Shown here in pieces: positions 35,626 through 45,100 of a DNA stretch of 64,000 bases (the stretch's first letter is position 1; every line of letters begins with the position of its first letter). The notes under the pieces are model-generated. The model saw only the letters and a list, made by a program, of their open reading frames with translations, did no database searches and had not been told where the DNA came from. The position numbers and the translations under genes are program-made. Origin of the DNA: Candidatus Amarolinea dominans (GTDB lineage: Bacteria; Chloroflexota; Anaerolineae; SSC4; Amarolineaceae); assembly GCA_016719785.1 (NCBI GenBank), contig JADJYJ010000003.1, positions 1 through 64,000 on the forward strand. Direction: 5' to 3'.

Positions 35626-36771
35626 CTACTGTTGGCGCTGTATGGTCGGCAGGCCGGAGAGCGCCGGCGAGGGCGCGACCGGCAGCCGGCTCTCGTCAGT
35701 CAACGCCTGCAAAAAGGCTACCAGGTCAGCCTGCTCCTGATCGCTCAGCTCGAAACCTTTGAGCAAAGGATCAACGTAGGGCACGCCGCGTGGCCGGCCG
35801 GCGCCCGCGGCGTAGAATTCGATCACCGCGTTCAACGTTGCCAGGGAGCCGTTGTGCATGTAAGGCCCCGTGGTGGCGATGTTGCGCAGCGTGGGCACCC
35901 TGAATGCGCCGCGGACGCCGTCGGCAGTCACGCCAGCACGCCCGGCATCCACACTGTCCACGCCCACCACGCGAAAGGTCTCCATGGCAAAGGTGGGTGG
36001 CTGATGGCACTCCGCGCAGTGCGTTCGTTCTCCAAAGAACACCGCCAGCCCGCGCTGCTGTGGCGCGGTTAGCGCGGTGGCGTCGCCGGCCAGAAAGCGG
36101 TCCACGGGGCTGTCATCGCTGATCAGGGTGCGTTCGAACGCCGCCAGCGCGCGCGTCACATTGTCGAAAGTCACCGATTCTGCGCCGCCGCCAAACGCCT
36201 GGCTGAACAACGACACATACTCAGGAATCGCGCGCAGCTTGGCCTCCACCTCGGCGGGGATGGCAGCCATTTCATGGGGCAGGGTCAGGGGCAGCCGCGC
36301 CTGTGATTCCAGGGCCGTCTCGCGACCATCCCAGGTCAGGAAACGCTTGAAGCCCGCATTCCACAAGGTCGGCACATTGCGGCCCGGTGCGCCCGGCCGC
36401 GCCGTGCTGACCACTTGCCCGTTGGACAAGCCAAGATCGGGCTGATGACAGGTCGCGCATGACATGGCGCGGCTGGTCGAGAGTACCGGGTCGAAGAACA
36501 GTTGTCGGCCCAACTCGACCGCGGCCGGCGTCGTGGGATTATCGGTGGGGATGGCCTGGATCGGGAACGGACGGGCCTGGGCCGCACGCGGCAGCGCCAG
36601 GGCCACCTCAGTCGCCTGGACGGTAGCGGTGGGGGGGTCAGGCAGGGTCGGCGTAGGCGTGGGGCGCGGCGCGCACGCTGTCAGCAGCGCAAGCAGCGAC
36701 AGCGTCGCAAGCAAAGTTGCCAACTTTTGCGAAAGTTGGCAACTTCGGTCGCTTATTCGTGTGATGTTCAT
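35626..36771 (-). CDS. Di-heme cytochrome c peroxidase-type lipoprotein (MauG/CcpA family)
   Basis: 381 residues. The signal peptide ends in a lipobox (LLTAC, Cys33) and a Thr/Pro linker follows. Two heme-binding motifs are present: CATCH (105-109) and CAECH (252-256). AVELGRQLFFDPVLSTSRAM before the first and TPQQRGLAVFFGERTHCAECH-like sequence before the second match the bacterial di-heme peroxidase family; LRNIATTGPYMHNGSLATL is its conserved C-terminal segment. It would reduce peroxides, or act as a MauG-like oxidase, at the outer face of the membrane. ATG 36771 is used; the frame is open to 36795 without an ATG. It is convergent with the other heme protein gene. Confidence 0.9.
   Translation of the reverse strand: MNITRISDRSCQLSQKLATLLATLSLLALLTACAPRPTPTPTLPDPPTATVQATEVALALPRAAQARPFPIQAIPTDNPTTPAAVELGRQLFFDPVLSTSRAMSCATCHQPDLGLSNGQVVSTARPGAPGRNVPTLWNAGFKRFLTWDGRETALESQARLPLTLPHEMAAIPAEVEAKLRAIPEYVSLFSQAFGGGAESVTFDNVTRALAAFERTLISDDSPVDRFLAGDATALTAPQQRGLAVFFGERTHCAECHQPPTFAMETFRVVGVDSVDAGRAGVTADGVRGAFRVPTLRNIATTGPYMHNGSLATLNAVIEFYAAGAGRPRGVPYVDPLLKGFELSDQEQADLVAFLQALTDESRLPVAPSPALSGLPTIQRQQ
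36714..36745. repeat. Palindrome AAGTTGCCAACTTT inside the peroxidase signal peptide
   Basis: AAGTTGCCAACTTT (36714-36727) and AAAGTTGGCAACTT (36732-36745) are perfect inverted arms with a TGCG loop. It lies within codons 9-20 of the peroxidase. A fragment (GAGTTGGCAACC) recurs just upstream near 36785. Confidence 0.75.
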
Positions 36772-36802
36772 CCTTGTTCTCCCTTGAGTTGGCAACCGTG
36801 GT

Positions 36803-36839
36803 CCCCGATGGCCCCCGATGGCCCCCGATGGCCCCCGAT
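36803..36839. repeat. GGCCCCCGAT tandem repeat
   Basis: Three complete 10-base units (GGCCCCCGAT) plus a partial first unit. It is in the gap upstream of the peroxidase gene on its promoter side. The remainder of the gap (36840-37110) contains a direct repeat TTAACGCG-CGC-TTAACGCG near 36963 and otherwise nothing I recognise. Confidence 0.8.
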
Positions 36840-37125
36840 ATAAATGAAGCGATGCGTTGCCCGTTTGTGTACGACTACAACATTCTTACGACAGTCAAAC
36901 TCACTCACAACATGGGCGGCTTCTCTGATTATATGCCCCGCTGGCCGCGGCGTCAACTGCATTTAACGCGCGCTTAACGCGTTCACCCTGCGCGCTTCAC
37001 CCACGAGGCCGCCGTTGGGAGTATCATCAGCACATGCAAGGCTGAGGCGCCTGTCACGAACCTGCTGCTGACAGCAACCAGGCGCCACCCGTGCAAAACG
37101 ATGATGACCCTCAGGAGGTAAACCG

Positions 37126-37494
37126 ATGCGATCTCAGACGAACCGTAAAGCGATTATCATCTCTGCCCTGCTGACCGCCTTTGTGCTCACCCTGGTCACC
37201 GGCGGGATACTGCTGTCCGACCGGTTGGCGGCCAGTGCTGCTGCCCCTGTGCAGGCGCTGCCCGTGGCCGCCGCCGTGACACCAGCCGCCGATCCCGCCG
37301 TGCAGCCGGCCGACAGCAATGCAACCATTGCGGCCTACGAGGCGCAGTTGCAGGAGGCCTACCAGGCGCTGCAGGATGCCTACGCGCAGATCAACGCGCT
37401 GCAGGCCGGCCAGAATCAGCCGATCTCTGGCTTTGGGCCCGGGTACGAACACGAGCATGAGAGCGAACACGAAGGGGAACATGACCATGACTGA
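37126..37494 (+). CDS. Small membrane protein with coiled coil and His/Glu-rich tail
   Basis: 122 residues. One N-terminal transmembrane segment (IIISALLTAFVLTLVTGGILL) is followed by an Ala/Pro-rich linker and a helical, coiled-coil-like stretch (IAAYEAQLQEAYQALQDAYA). The tail HEHESEHEGEHDHD could bind metal ions. AGGAGGT 7 bases before ATG 37126 is a near-perfect ribosome binding site. First gene of a four-gene operon with ApbE and a ferric-reductase-like protein, so a role in redox or metal handling at the membrane is plausible. No family name is known to me. Confidence 0.75.
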   Translation: MRSQTNRKAIIISALLTAFVLTLVTGGILLSDRLAASAAAPVQALPVAAAVTPAADPAVQPADSNATIAAYEAQLQEAYQALQDAYAQINALQAGQNQPISGFGPGYEHEHESEHEGEHDHD

Positions 37495-37786
37495 TCCGCA
37501 GAAGTCCCCTGCGAATCAACGTCAGCCGTCGGCCAGCGCCAGTCTGACCTGGAAAAGCGGGCTGCTGGCTGTCAGCTTGGCTGTTGTGATGGCCGGCAGT
37601 GCGCTTGTCGCTCGTTTCGACCAATCGGCCCAGGGCGCCCAGACCGCCCGGACCGTAGAAGCGACGAGCACCCCAGCGCCGACCCAAACTGAGGTGCAGA
37701 CCCAGGGCCAACAGCCCGCGCGCCTGGCGCCGCTGCCCGCCAGGCCTTTGTTTCAGCAACCGGTCACCCGCACGCGGCGGTCGTGA
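37481..37786 (+). CDS. Small single-pass membrane protein, unknown
   Basis: About 101 residues. One hydrophobic segment (SGLLAVSLAVVMAGSALVA) and a Thr/Pro/Gln-rich tail (EATSTPAPTQTEVQTQGQQP) predicted outside the membrane. It overlaps the upstream gene by 14 bases and its stop overlaps the apbE start. Two in-frame starts (37481 and 37487) share the AAGGGG site. It is probably a partner of the operon's electron-transfer proteins, but no motif supports a specific function. Confidence 0.65.
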   Translation: MTMTDPQKSPANQRQPSASASLTWKSGLLAVSLAVVMAGSALVARFDQSAQGAQTARTVEATSTPAPTQTEVQTQGQQPARLAPLPARPLFQQPVTRTRRS

Positions 37787-38742
37787 AGATGCTGCATCAG
37801 ATCCACTTGCGCGCCATGAACACCGAGGTCGGTATCTGGCTGTGGCAACCTGCCGCCCAGGCCGCCGAGTGGTTGCAGCAGGCGTCGCAACGCTTCACCG
37901 CCATCGAGGCTGAACTGAGCCGCTTTCGGCCTGATTCGGGCCTGAGCCGCTTGAACGCCGCCGCGGGCAGCGGACCGCAGCCGGTGTCGCCGCTCTTGTG
38001 GACCGTGCTGACCGCCGCCCTCGAGGCCGCGCGTCGCAGTGACGGCCTGTTCGACCCGACGCTGCTGCATGCGCTGCGCCGGGCTGGCTATGATCGCAGT
38101 TTTGAACAACTGCCGCCGCCATCCCCCGCTGCGCCGGCCGCGCCCGCGGCGCTGGATTGGGGCTATCAACGTGTGCGTACAGATCCCGCCGCCATGATGG
38201 TGGAGTTGCCGGCCGGTCTGGGCCTTGACCTGGGCGGCATCGGCAAAGGCTGGGCGGTGGACGATGTCGCGCAGACGCTGGCTGCGCATGGCCCGGTGCT
38301 CGTGGATGCCGGCGGCGACATGCGTATCGTCGGCGCCGTGCGCGGGGAGCCGTGGCCCATCGCAGTGCAGAATCCGTTTCACGCGCAGCACGACCTGTTC
38401 ACCCTGGCTGTGAGCAGCGGCGCCGTAGCGACCAGCAGTATCGGCGGACGGCGCTGGGCCAGCAACGGGCGCGCCATGCATCATCTGCTCGATCCGCGCA
38501 CCGGTCAACCAAGCGTCAGTGACCTGCACAGCGTCACGGTGTTGGCGCCCACGGCCGCCAGCGCCGAGGTGGCCGCCAAGGTCGCGTTGATCCTGGGCAG
38601 CCGGCAGGGCAGCGCTTACCTGGCGAAGCGCAACTTGCGCGGCCTGCTGATCGGTCGCGAGGGTCAGCAACAGACAGTCGGCCGCTTGCCGCTCAGCCAT
38701 CTGAACCCCCGGCCAACAACAATTTTGCAGGAGTACGCATGA
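37783..38742 (+). CDS. apbE: FAD:protein FMN transferase
   Basis: 319 residues. ApbE attaches FMN covalently to threonine in target flavoproteins such as RnfG/NqrC-type FMN-binding domains. FDPTLLHALRRAGYDRSF, LGLDLGGIGKGWAVDDVAQ, VDAGGDMRIVG and HHLLDPRTGQPS are the family's substrate and metal-binding motifs. SAEVAAKVALILG ends the conserved core. It starts with GTG 37783 overlapping the upstream stop and overlaps the next gene by 4 bases. No FMN-binding target protein is encoded in the operon; the target may be elsewhere. Confidence 0.93.
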   Translation: MKMLHQIHLRAMNTEVGIWLWQPAAQAAEWLQQASQRFTAIEAELSRFRPDSGLSRLNAAAGSGPQPVSPLLWTVLTAALEAARRSDGLFDPTLLHALRRAGYDRSFEQLPPPSPAAPAAPAALDWGYQRVRTDPAAMMVELPAGLGLDLGGIGKGWAVDDVAQTLAAHGPVLVDAGGDMRIVGAVRGEPWPIAVQNPFHAQHDLFTLAVSSGAVATSSIGGRRWASNGRAMHHLLDPRTGQPSVSDLHSVTVLAPTAASAEVAAKVALILGSRQGSAYLAKRNLRGLLIGREGQQQTVGRLPLSHLNPRPTTILQEYA

Positions 38743-39497
38743 TGACCACAAACATCGAACGTCAGCCGGCTTATCCCGCGCTGCGGCCTGGGGAATCGGC
38801 CGCCGGCGCTGCGCCGCACCGTCAACAGCAGGCCATCGTGCCCGACGACTCTGAGACCTTCTGGGGCGCCGTGCTTGGATCGCTCGCCGGCCTGGGCCTG
38901 GCAACTGCTGGCCTGGCCATCGGCTTGGGCGCGACCGGATTGGCGGCAGATACCAAGTCGTACTGGTACCTGAGCCGCGCGGCCGGCTTTGTGGCTTACC
39001 TGCTCCTGTGGGGTTCGGTGGTCTGGGGCATGCTGCTCAGCTCCAAAATTGGCAAGGGCAAGCTGCGACCGCCTGTCCTGCTCGACGCCCATCAATTCCT
39101 GAGCCATGTGGCCGTGGGCTTTACTCTCTTTCACGGCCTGATCCTGATGGGCGATCGCTACCTGAGCTTTCCCCTGCGGGCGGTGTTAGTCCCCTTCGCC
39201 GGGACCTATGAACCGGCCCTGGTTGCAGCCGGGCAGTTGGGCTTCTGGCTGTTGCTGCTCTTGGTGCTCAGTTCCCATACGCGCAAGCAATTGGGCCAGG
39301 CCCAGTGGCGGGCGCTCCATTACACCAGCTTCATCGCGTACTGGGGAGTGCTCCTGCATGCTGTCATGCTCGGCAGCGACTCGCAGCAGAGCAGCGTGCA
39401 GGTTCTCTACCTGGTAACGGCCGGCGCGGTGCTGTTTCTGACTCTCTACCGGCTGCTGGCCACGGAAGGCCGGTCGCGCAAGGCGGCGGCGGGCTGA
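38739..39497 (+). CDS. Ferric reductase-like transmembrane protein
   Basis: 252 residues with about six hydrophobic helices after a 40-residue soluble head. Histidines in LLDAHQFLSHVAVGFTLFHG and LHYTSFIAYWGVLLHAVML are placed like the heme ligands of the ferric-reductase/YedZ membrane domain. No FAD or NAD-binding domain follows, so electrons must come from or go to another protein. It overlaps apbE by 4 bases (ATGA). Together with apbE it suggests a membrane flavin-heme electron-transfer unit (inference). Confidence 0.82.
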   Translation: MMTTNIERQPAYPALRPGESAAGAAPHRQQQAIVPDDSETFWGAVLGSLAGLGLATAGLAIGLGATGLAADTKSYWYLSRAAGFVAYLLLWGSVVWGMLLSSKIGKGKLRPPVLLDAHQFLSHVAVGFTLFHGLILMGDRYLSFPLRAVLVPFAGTYEPALVAAGQLGFWLLLLLVLSSHTRKQLGQAQWRALHYTSFIAYWGVLLHAVMLGSDSQQSSVQVLYLVTAGAVLFLTLYRLLATEGRSRKAAAG

Positions 39498-39552
39498 GCC
39501 GGGCCGCTTCGCAGCCTGGGGAGATCGCACGCTGTTGCATCCGCGCCCCCGA

Positions 39553-39583
39553 TTGGTCGAAGGCAGGCGCAGCGTGCTACAAT
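39553..39583 (+). promoter_or_regulatory. Promoter-like sequence for the two-component system
   Basis: TGC-TACAAT (extended -10, hexamer 39578-39583) with a weak TTGGTC at 39553-39558 (19-base spacer). A leader of about 100 bases follows to ATG 39688. Confidence 0.5.
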
Positions 39584-39687
39584 GCCTGACACGGGCGTGC
39601 GAAAGTTCCGCGTGGCGGAGGGGGTTTCAGACCCGCTTTGGCCGCGGACGTTGTGGATGCCGATTTGTGGCGCTGAGGTGAGGGTGC

Positions 39688-40419
39688 ATGGTGCAGGCGA
39701 GCAAGACGACTATTCTGCTGGCTGACGATGACGAGATGATCGTGGAGGTGCTGCAGCGCCAGTTTATGCGCGAGGGCTACGCCGTCGAGGTGGCCTTCGA
39801 TGGCGCGGAGGCGCTGAGTAAGGCGCGCACCACCTCACCTGATCTGATCCTGCTCGATGTCATGATGCCCCGGCTGCAAGGGTGGGATGTGGTGCGTGAA
39901 TTGCGTCGGGAGAGCGCGGTGCCGGTTCTGATGTTGACCGCGCGTGGCGAGGAGATGGACCGCATCCTGGGGCTGGAACTGGGCGCTGATGACTACATCG
40001 TCAAGCCCTTCAGCTTTCGTGAGCTGTTGGCCCGCGTGCGCGCTACGCTGCGCCGGGTCTCGCTCGATCAGGCCGCGCCTGTGCCGCCAGCCGCCGCCCT
40101 GGTGAATCTGGGGCGCCTTTGCATTGACCGGCGGCGCCGCCAGGTGACCCGCGACGGCCGGCCGCTGGCGCTGACCCAGCGCGAGTATGATTTGCTCATG
40201 GTACTGTTGGATGCGCAGGGCGCCGTCGTGTCGCGGAGCGATCTCCTGGATCGCGTCTGGGGTGAAACCTGGTTTGGCGATCCCCGCACGTTGGACGTAC
40301 ACATCCGCTGGCTGCGTGAAAAGTTGGAGCAGGACCCGAGCCGACCAGTCTTGATCCTGACCGTGCGCGGAGTTGGCTATCGTCTTTTGTCGCCCGATGA
40401 GATCCAGCGCCATGACTAG
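39688..40419 (+). CDS. OmpR/PhoB-family response regulator
   Basis: 243 residues. Receiver domain at about 7-120: acidic pocket ADDDE (residues 12-16), phospho-acceptor Asp57 in LILLDVMMP, conserved LTARGEE and YIVKPF with Lys. C-terminal winged helix (about 140-238): LTQREYDLLMVLLDAQGAVV, then RTLDVHIRWLREKLEQDP and TVRGVGYRLL, typical of DNA binding. ATG 39688 follows GAGGTGAGGG. It overlaps the histidine kinase gene by 8 bases, so the two form one unit. The signal is unknown. Confidence 0.95.
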   Translation: MVQASKTTILLADDDEMIVEVLQRQFMREGYAVEVAFDGAEALSKARTTSPDLILLDVMMPRLQGWDVVRELRRESAVPVLMLTARGEEMDRILGLELGADDYIVKPFSFRELLARVRATLRRVSLDQAAPVPPAAALVNLGRLCIDRRRRQVTRDGRPLALTQREYDLLMVLLDAQGAVVSRSDLLDRVWGETWFGDPRTLDVHIRWLREKLEQDPSRPVLILTVRGVGYRLLSPDEIQRHD

Positions 40420-42082
40420 TCCGGTGTTGTCACCCGTTCAGCAGACGGCTGCCCGTTGGCCCTGGCAGCGCAATCTGCAGACGCGCATCGTTCTCACCTT
40501 CACCCTGCTCTTTCTCGTTGTCCTGGCCCTGCTTATGCTGCGCGTCAGTCAGTCCATCTACCAGGCGCAGCTCGAAGCCTCCACGCACAATCTGGAGATT
40601 GCCGCTTTTCTCGCTGCTAACGCGCTGGAGGACCCGCTCAGCGGCTACGAGGCCGAATTCGAGCGCTTTGCCAACTGGGAAGCTGAGCAGGGGGACGAGA
40701 AGAGGGAGAAGCCTTCTGCCGGGACAGATGACCACGAGGGCCAAGAGGATCAGAAGGACAAAGTTGGGACACAAGCGCCCATGTCAGGTGTCGAGCCGCC
40801 CCCGTCGAGTGCGCGTCTTCAGCAAATAGCCTCGGTGTATGCGGCTGACACAGGCACACGCGTCACGATCCTCACCCCGCTGGGCAACGCGCTGGCCGAT
40901 AGTGCGCTGTCTATCACGCAGATTGGCAATCAGTCTGCGCACATCGAGGTGCAGGCTGCCCTGCAAGGCCATACGCAGCATGATGTGCGCACCGATCCAC
41001 ACGACGGCCAACCGACCTTGTATGCGGCGGCGCCCATTCAGCAGAGTGGTAGGACCGTGGGGGTGGTGCAGTTGGCGCAGCCGCTGGAGATGATCTTGCA
41101 GCCGATCCGCACCTCTCTGCTCGGCTTCGCCATCGCTGGCCTGCTGGCCCTGGTCCTGATTGCGCTGCTCTCTATGTGGACGGCGCGCCGCTTGGTGCGG
41201 CCCATCCGCGCGCTGGAACAGGCAGCGTTGGCCATTGCGGCCGGTGATTTGAACCAACAGGTGCCCACGGAATCGGCCGACGAATTGGGCGCGCTGGCCG
41301 CTGCTTTCAATCACATGGCCGCGCAGTTACGCCAGACCCTGGAGCAGCAGCGCCAATTTGTGGCCAATGCCAGCCATGAACTACGCACGCCGCTGACCAA
41401 CATCAAGCTGCGCAGTGAGCTGCTGTTGGAAAGCGGCCTGGATGATCCAGAATTGGCTGGTCGGTACCTGGCCGAGATTGACAGCGAGGCGGACCGCCTG
41501 GGGCGCCTGGCCAGCACCCTGCTCGATCTCTCACGCCTGGAGAGCAGCCAGGCGGTGCAGCACCAGCCGCTGACGCCCATTGACGTGCGACCTGTGCTGT
41601 CGGCCGTCGTCGCCACCATGACGCTGCGGGCGCGGAGTGCAGGGTTGACCCTGCAGGTGCAACTGTCGCCATCCCTGCCGCCATTGCGCGTCTGGCCCGA
41701 GCAGATCGAGGCAATCCTGCTCAATTTGCTGGACAATGCCATCAAGTACACGCCGGCGGGCGGCCAGATCTACTTATCGGCTGCGGCCATGCCTGACCGC
41801 TGTCAACTGCGGGTGGCCGATACCGGTAGTGGCATTCCCCAGGCGGATCTGCCTCATATCTTCGATCGTTTTTACCGCGTCGACAAGGCGCGCAGCCGGC
41901 GGTCGGGACAGCACGGCGTCGGCCTGGGTCTCTCCATCGTGCAGGCGCTCGTGCTGCAAAATGGGGGCCAGATCAGCGTGACCAGTGCGGTTGGTCAAGG
42001 CACGACCTTTACCCTTGAATTCCCCGCTTCCGCGCCGTTGACAGCGGACGCTGCAAATGCCCGCTGCGTGTCGCAGGCATGA
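40412..42082 (+). CDS. Membrane sensor histidine kinase
   Basis: 556 residues. First transmembrane helix IVLTFTLLFLVVLALLML, an extracytoplasmic sensor region (about 48-230) with an unusual charged low-complexity stretch (DEKREKPSAGTDDHEGQEDQ), second helix near 237-256, HAMP linker (TARRLVRPIRALEQAALAIA), then HisKA with the phospho-acceptor His322 in NASHELRTPL. The ATPase domain has LLDNAIKYTP (N box), ADTGSGIPQ (G1) and HGVGLGLSIV (G2). I chose ATG 40412, inside the end of the regulator gene; 40397 is an alternative. It phosphorylates the adjacent regulator (inference from pairing). Confidence 0.93.
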   Translation: MTSPVLSPVQQTAARWPWQRNLQTRIVLTFTLLFLVVLALLMLRVSQSIYQAQLEASTHNLEIAAFLAANALEDPLSGYEAEFERFANWEAEQGDEKREKPSAGTDDHEGQEDQKDKVGTQAPMSGVEPPPSSARLQQIASVYAADTGTRVTILTPLGNALADSALSITQIGNQSAHIEVQAALQGHTQHDVRTDPHDGQPTLYAAAPIQQSGRTVGVVQLAQPLEMILQPIRTSLLGFAIAGLLALVLIALLSMWTARRLVRPIRALEQAALAIAAGDLNQQVPTESADELGALAAAFNHMAAQLRQTLEQQRQFVANASHELRTPLTNIKLRSELLLESGLDDPELAGRYLAEIDSEADRLGRLASTLLDLSRLESSQAVQHQPLTPIDVRPVLSAVVATMTLRARSAGLTLQVQLSPSLPPLRVWPEQIEAILLNLLDNAIKYTPAGGQIYLSAAAMPDRCQLRVADTGSGIPQADLPHIFDRFYRVDKARSRRSGQHGVGLGLSIVQALVLQNGGQISVTSAVGQGTTFTLEFPASAPLTADAANARCVSQA

Positions 42083-42084
42083 GT

Positions 42085-42112
42085 TTGAGCTTTTACTTCT
42101 CCATGCTATACT
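42085..42112 (+). promoter_or_regulatory. Promoter for the YCF48-repeat protein
   Basis: TTGAGC at 42085-42090 and TATACT at 42107-42112, 16 bases apart, with TGC before the -10. It starts immediately after the kinase stop codon. Confidence 0.6.
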
Positions 42113-42192
42113 GCCCCAGTTGCCGGTGAAAAGCCGCGGTTGCGACCGGCTTGGCGACCGGTAAGTAGAATCTGGCATGGAGTAAACGTCGT

Positions 42193-45100
42193 ATGTGGAA
42201 GTTGAGTTCGCGTGCGCGCCGGGGCGTGGGTGCATTCCTGCTCTGCGGCGCGCTTTTGTTTGTGGTTCTGACGGCAACCGTCCGCGTCCCCGGCGTGGGC
42301 GCGCGGCGTCCGGCCATCCGCCGACGCCAGGCGCCTGGACGGCGCAATGGCATGGCGCCGATGACCTCACGGGGATCGCCTTCGCGAATAGCCAATTGGG
42401 CTGGGCCGTGGGTAAGAACGGCCAGTTCATGCGCACCACGAATGGCGGCTACACCTGGGCCTATCAGTTGGCCGCGCCGGCCGTTGATCTCGGCGCCGTG
42501 GATTTCGTGGATGCCACCACGGGCTGGCGTGTCGGCGCCAATGGCGCGATCTGGCGCTCCACCGACGCGGGTCTCACCTGGGCCAGCCAGGGGTCACCCA
42601 CCTCGTTGCGCCTGACTTCCCTGGCGATGGTGGATGCCAGCACCGGCTGGTCCGCTGGTTACAGCGGCGCCATCGTGCGCACCACCAACGGCGGCGGCGC
42701 CTGGACCGTGCAGTCTGGCGGCACCAGCAATCACTTGGACGGCCTGTTTGCCTGGGATGCCAGCCGCGCCTGGGCCGTGGGCAACCTGGGCACGGTCATC
42801 GCCACGACGAACGGCGGCGCGACCTGGACGCCCCAAGCCGTTGGTGTGACCACTTCCTGGCTGCATGCCGTGACCTTCACCAGCAGCCAGAACGGGTGGG
42901 CGGTCGGCGACAACGGCGCCCTCCTGCGCACCACCAACGGCGGCGCGGTGTGGACCACGCAAGCCCTGGCGGAAGCGCATGCGCTGCGTGCGATCGCCTT
43001 TTCTTCCGCCCAGCAGGGCTGGCTCGTGGGCGATGGGGGCGTGGCCTGGTATACGCTCGACGGCGCCAATAGCTGGCTGCCGGGCAATTCAGGACAGGCC
43101 CAATCCTTGCTGGCGCTGGCGCTGCCCGCGGATGGCGATGTCTGGGCAGCCGGCATGGGGCACCTGGTGCTGCACAAGCAGGGTTCCGGCGCCTTTGCCG
43201 TCGCGGCGCCGCCCGCGGTGACGGAACTCAAAGGGGTGGATGCCGTGGATGCCAACACCGTGTACGCGGTGGGCGATTACGCGCAAATCCTCAAGACAAC
43301 CGATGGCGGCGTCAGTTGGCGCATGTTGGATGGCGTGGCTCTGCAGTCTGAGCCTGGCATTGACAACCCCTGGTTGCGCGGCGTCAAATTCCCGGTCAAC
43401 GCCAGCACCGGCTGGGTGTCCGGCCGTTACGGCGCCCTCTTCCGCACAACCGACGGCGGCGAGACATGGACGCGCCAGGTTGCGCGCCTGGCCAACGGCG
43501 ACATGCACACCGGCTTCTTGTGGTTCGTGGAAGGCTATGACAACCAGCACGCGATGACCGCGGGCAGAGACGGCTATGTCTTCCGCACCAGCGACGGCGG
43601 CGCGACCTGGCTGTTCTCCACGGCCGACATGAGCATCAACATTCGCGATGCCAGCTACGCGACGCCCAACGACGTGTTTGGCGTGGCCGCATGGGATTCC
43701 TTCGTGACGAGCCACAACGGCGGCGCAACCTGGACACGCACCTACCCCGGCACCAACGCCGATTTCCTGGACGGCATTGATTTCCTGGATGTGAACAACG
43801 GATGGGTCTCCGGCAGTGGGGGCGTCATCATTCACACAACCAACGGCGCCGCCACCTGGGCGCCCCAGGCGAGCAACACCACGTTGCATCTGTTCAACCT
43901 GGATATGACTGATTACCAGACCGGCTGGATCGTCGGCGATGTGGGAACGATCCTCTGGACCACCAACGGCGGCACAACCTGGACCCCGCAGACCAACCCG
44001 CTGACCGACGCCCTGAAATGGATTGACATGCTCGACAGCACCAGCGGCTGGGCGGTTGGTGACAACGGCGCGATTCTGCATTACCAGGTTGCGCCCCCCA
44101 CCCCCACCGCAACGCCCACGGTCACGCCCACCAAGACGCCCACGCCGACGAACACGCCGACAGCAACGCCCACCGCGTCACCCACGGCCACGCCAACGCC
44201 GCAGGCCGGTCGCGGGCATGTCGCCGGCCTGGTTTTTCACGACTTGAACGGCAACGGCACCTATCAGGCGGGCGAGCCGCCCCTGGCCGGCGCGGTCATC
44301 TGGCTGCAACAGGCCGACGGCACGCCCCTGCTCGACATGACCACCGGCGCGGATGGTCTCTACGGCTTCCGCGACATCGACGCGGGTGCGTACCGGCTGG
44401 AAGAAACAGACCCGCCCGGGTTCACCTCCGCGCCGGGCAGCAACCTGGTCAACATCGCGGTCAGCGCCGGGCAAACGACGGCGCACGATTTTGCGGATCT
44501 GCTCCTGGCCACATCAACCCCAACGACGACGCCAACCCCCACCTCGACACCGAACCTGGGCCAGTTCCAGGTGATTTCTGGCCTCGATGACACGTCGCAG
44601 CGCATCAGCAGCGGCTACAACGATCTCTCGGCCATCGTCGTGCGCCTGGGTTACGCCAACAGCAATCAACTGCTGGGCGGCCTGCGCTTTCAGGACGTCG
44701 CGGTGCCGTTTCACGTCAAAATCATGGACGCCGGCCTGGAGATCAACCGCACCTACCATCAGGCGTCTGGCGCCGTCAATCTAACCGTGCGTGGCGCGGC
44801 ATTGGACGATGCGCCCGACTTTCAGACGCTGGCGCCATTAGCGATGCCGACCACAACGGCCAGTAGCGCCTGGAGCTTTGCGGCCATCACGCCGCTGGGG
44901 TGGATTTCATCACCCAACCTGGCCGCGATGGTGCAAGAGGTGGTGGATCGCCCCAACTGGCAGCCAAACGCCGCGCTGGCTTTCCTTCTCAGGAGCGACA
45001 CCGGTAACACCGGTTATTTGGACGCCGTTAGTTATGAAGGCAACCCGGCCTCGGCCGCGCGCCTGCGCATCAGCTATGCGGTCTGCCGAGCGGCCGACAT

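Noticed and set aside
36803..36839. Possible origin or protein-binding iteron array
   Set aside because: Only three perfect 10-base GC-rich units, no DnaA boxes or replication genes nearby.
39590..39660. tRNA-like GC-rich hairpin sequence upstream of the response regulator
   Set aside because: No T-loop GTTCGA-type sequence or acceptor stem could be paired.
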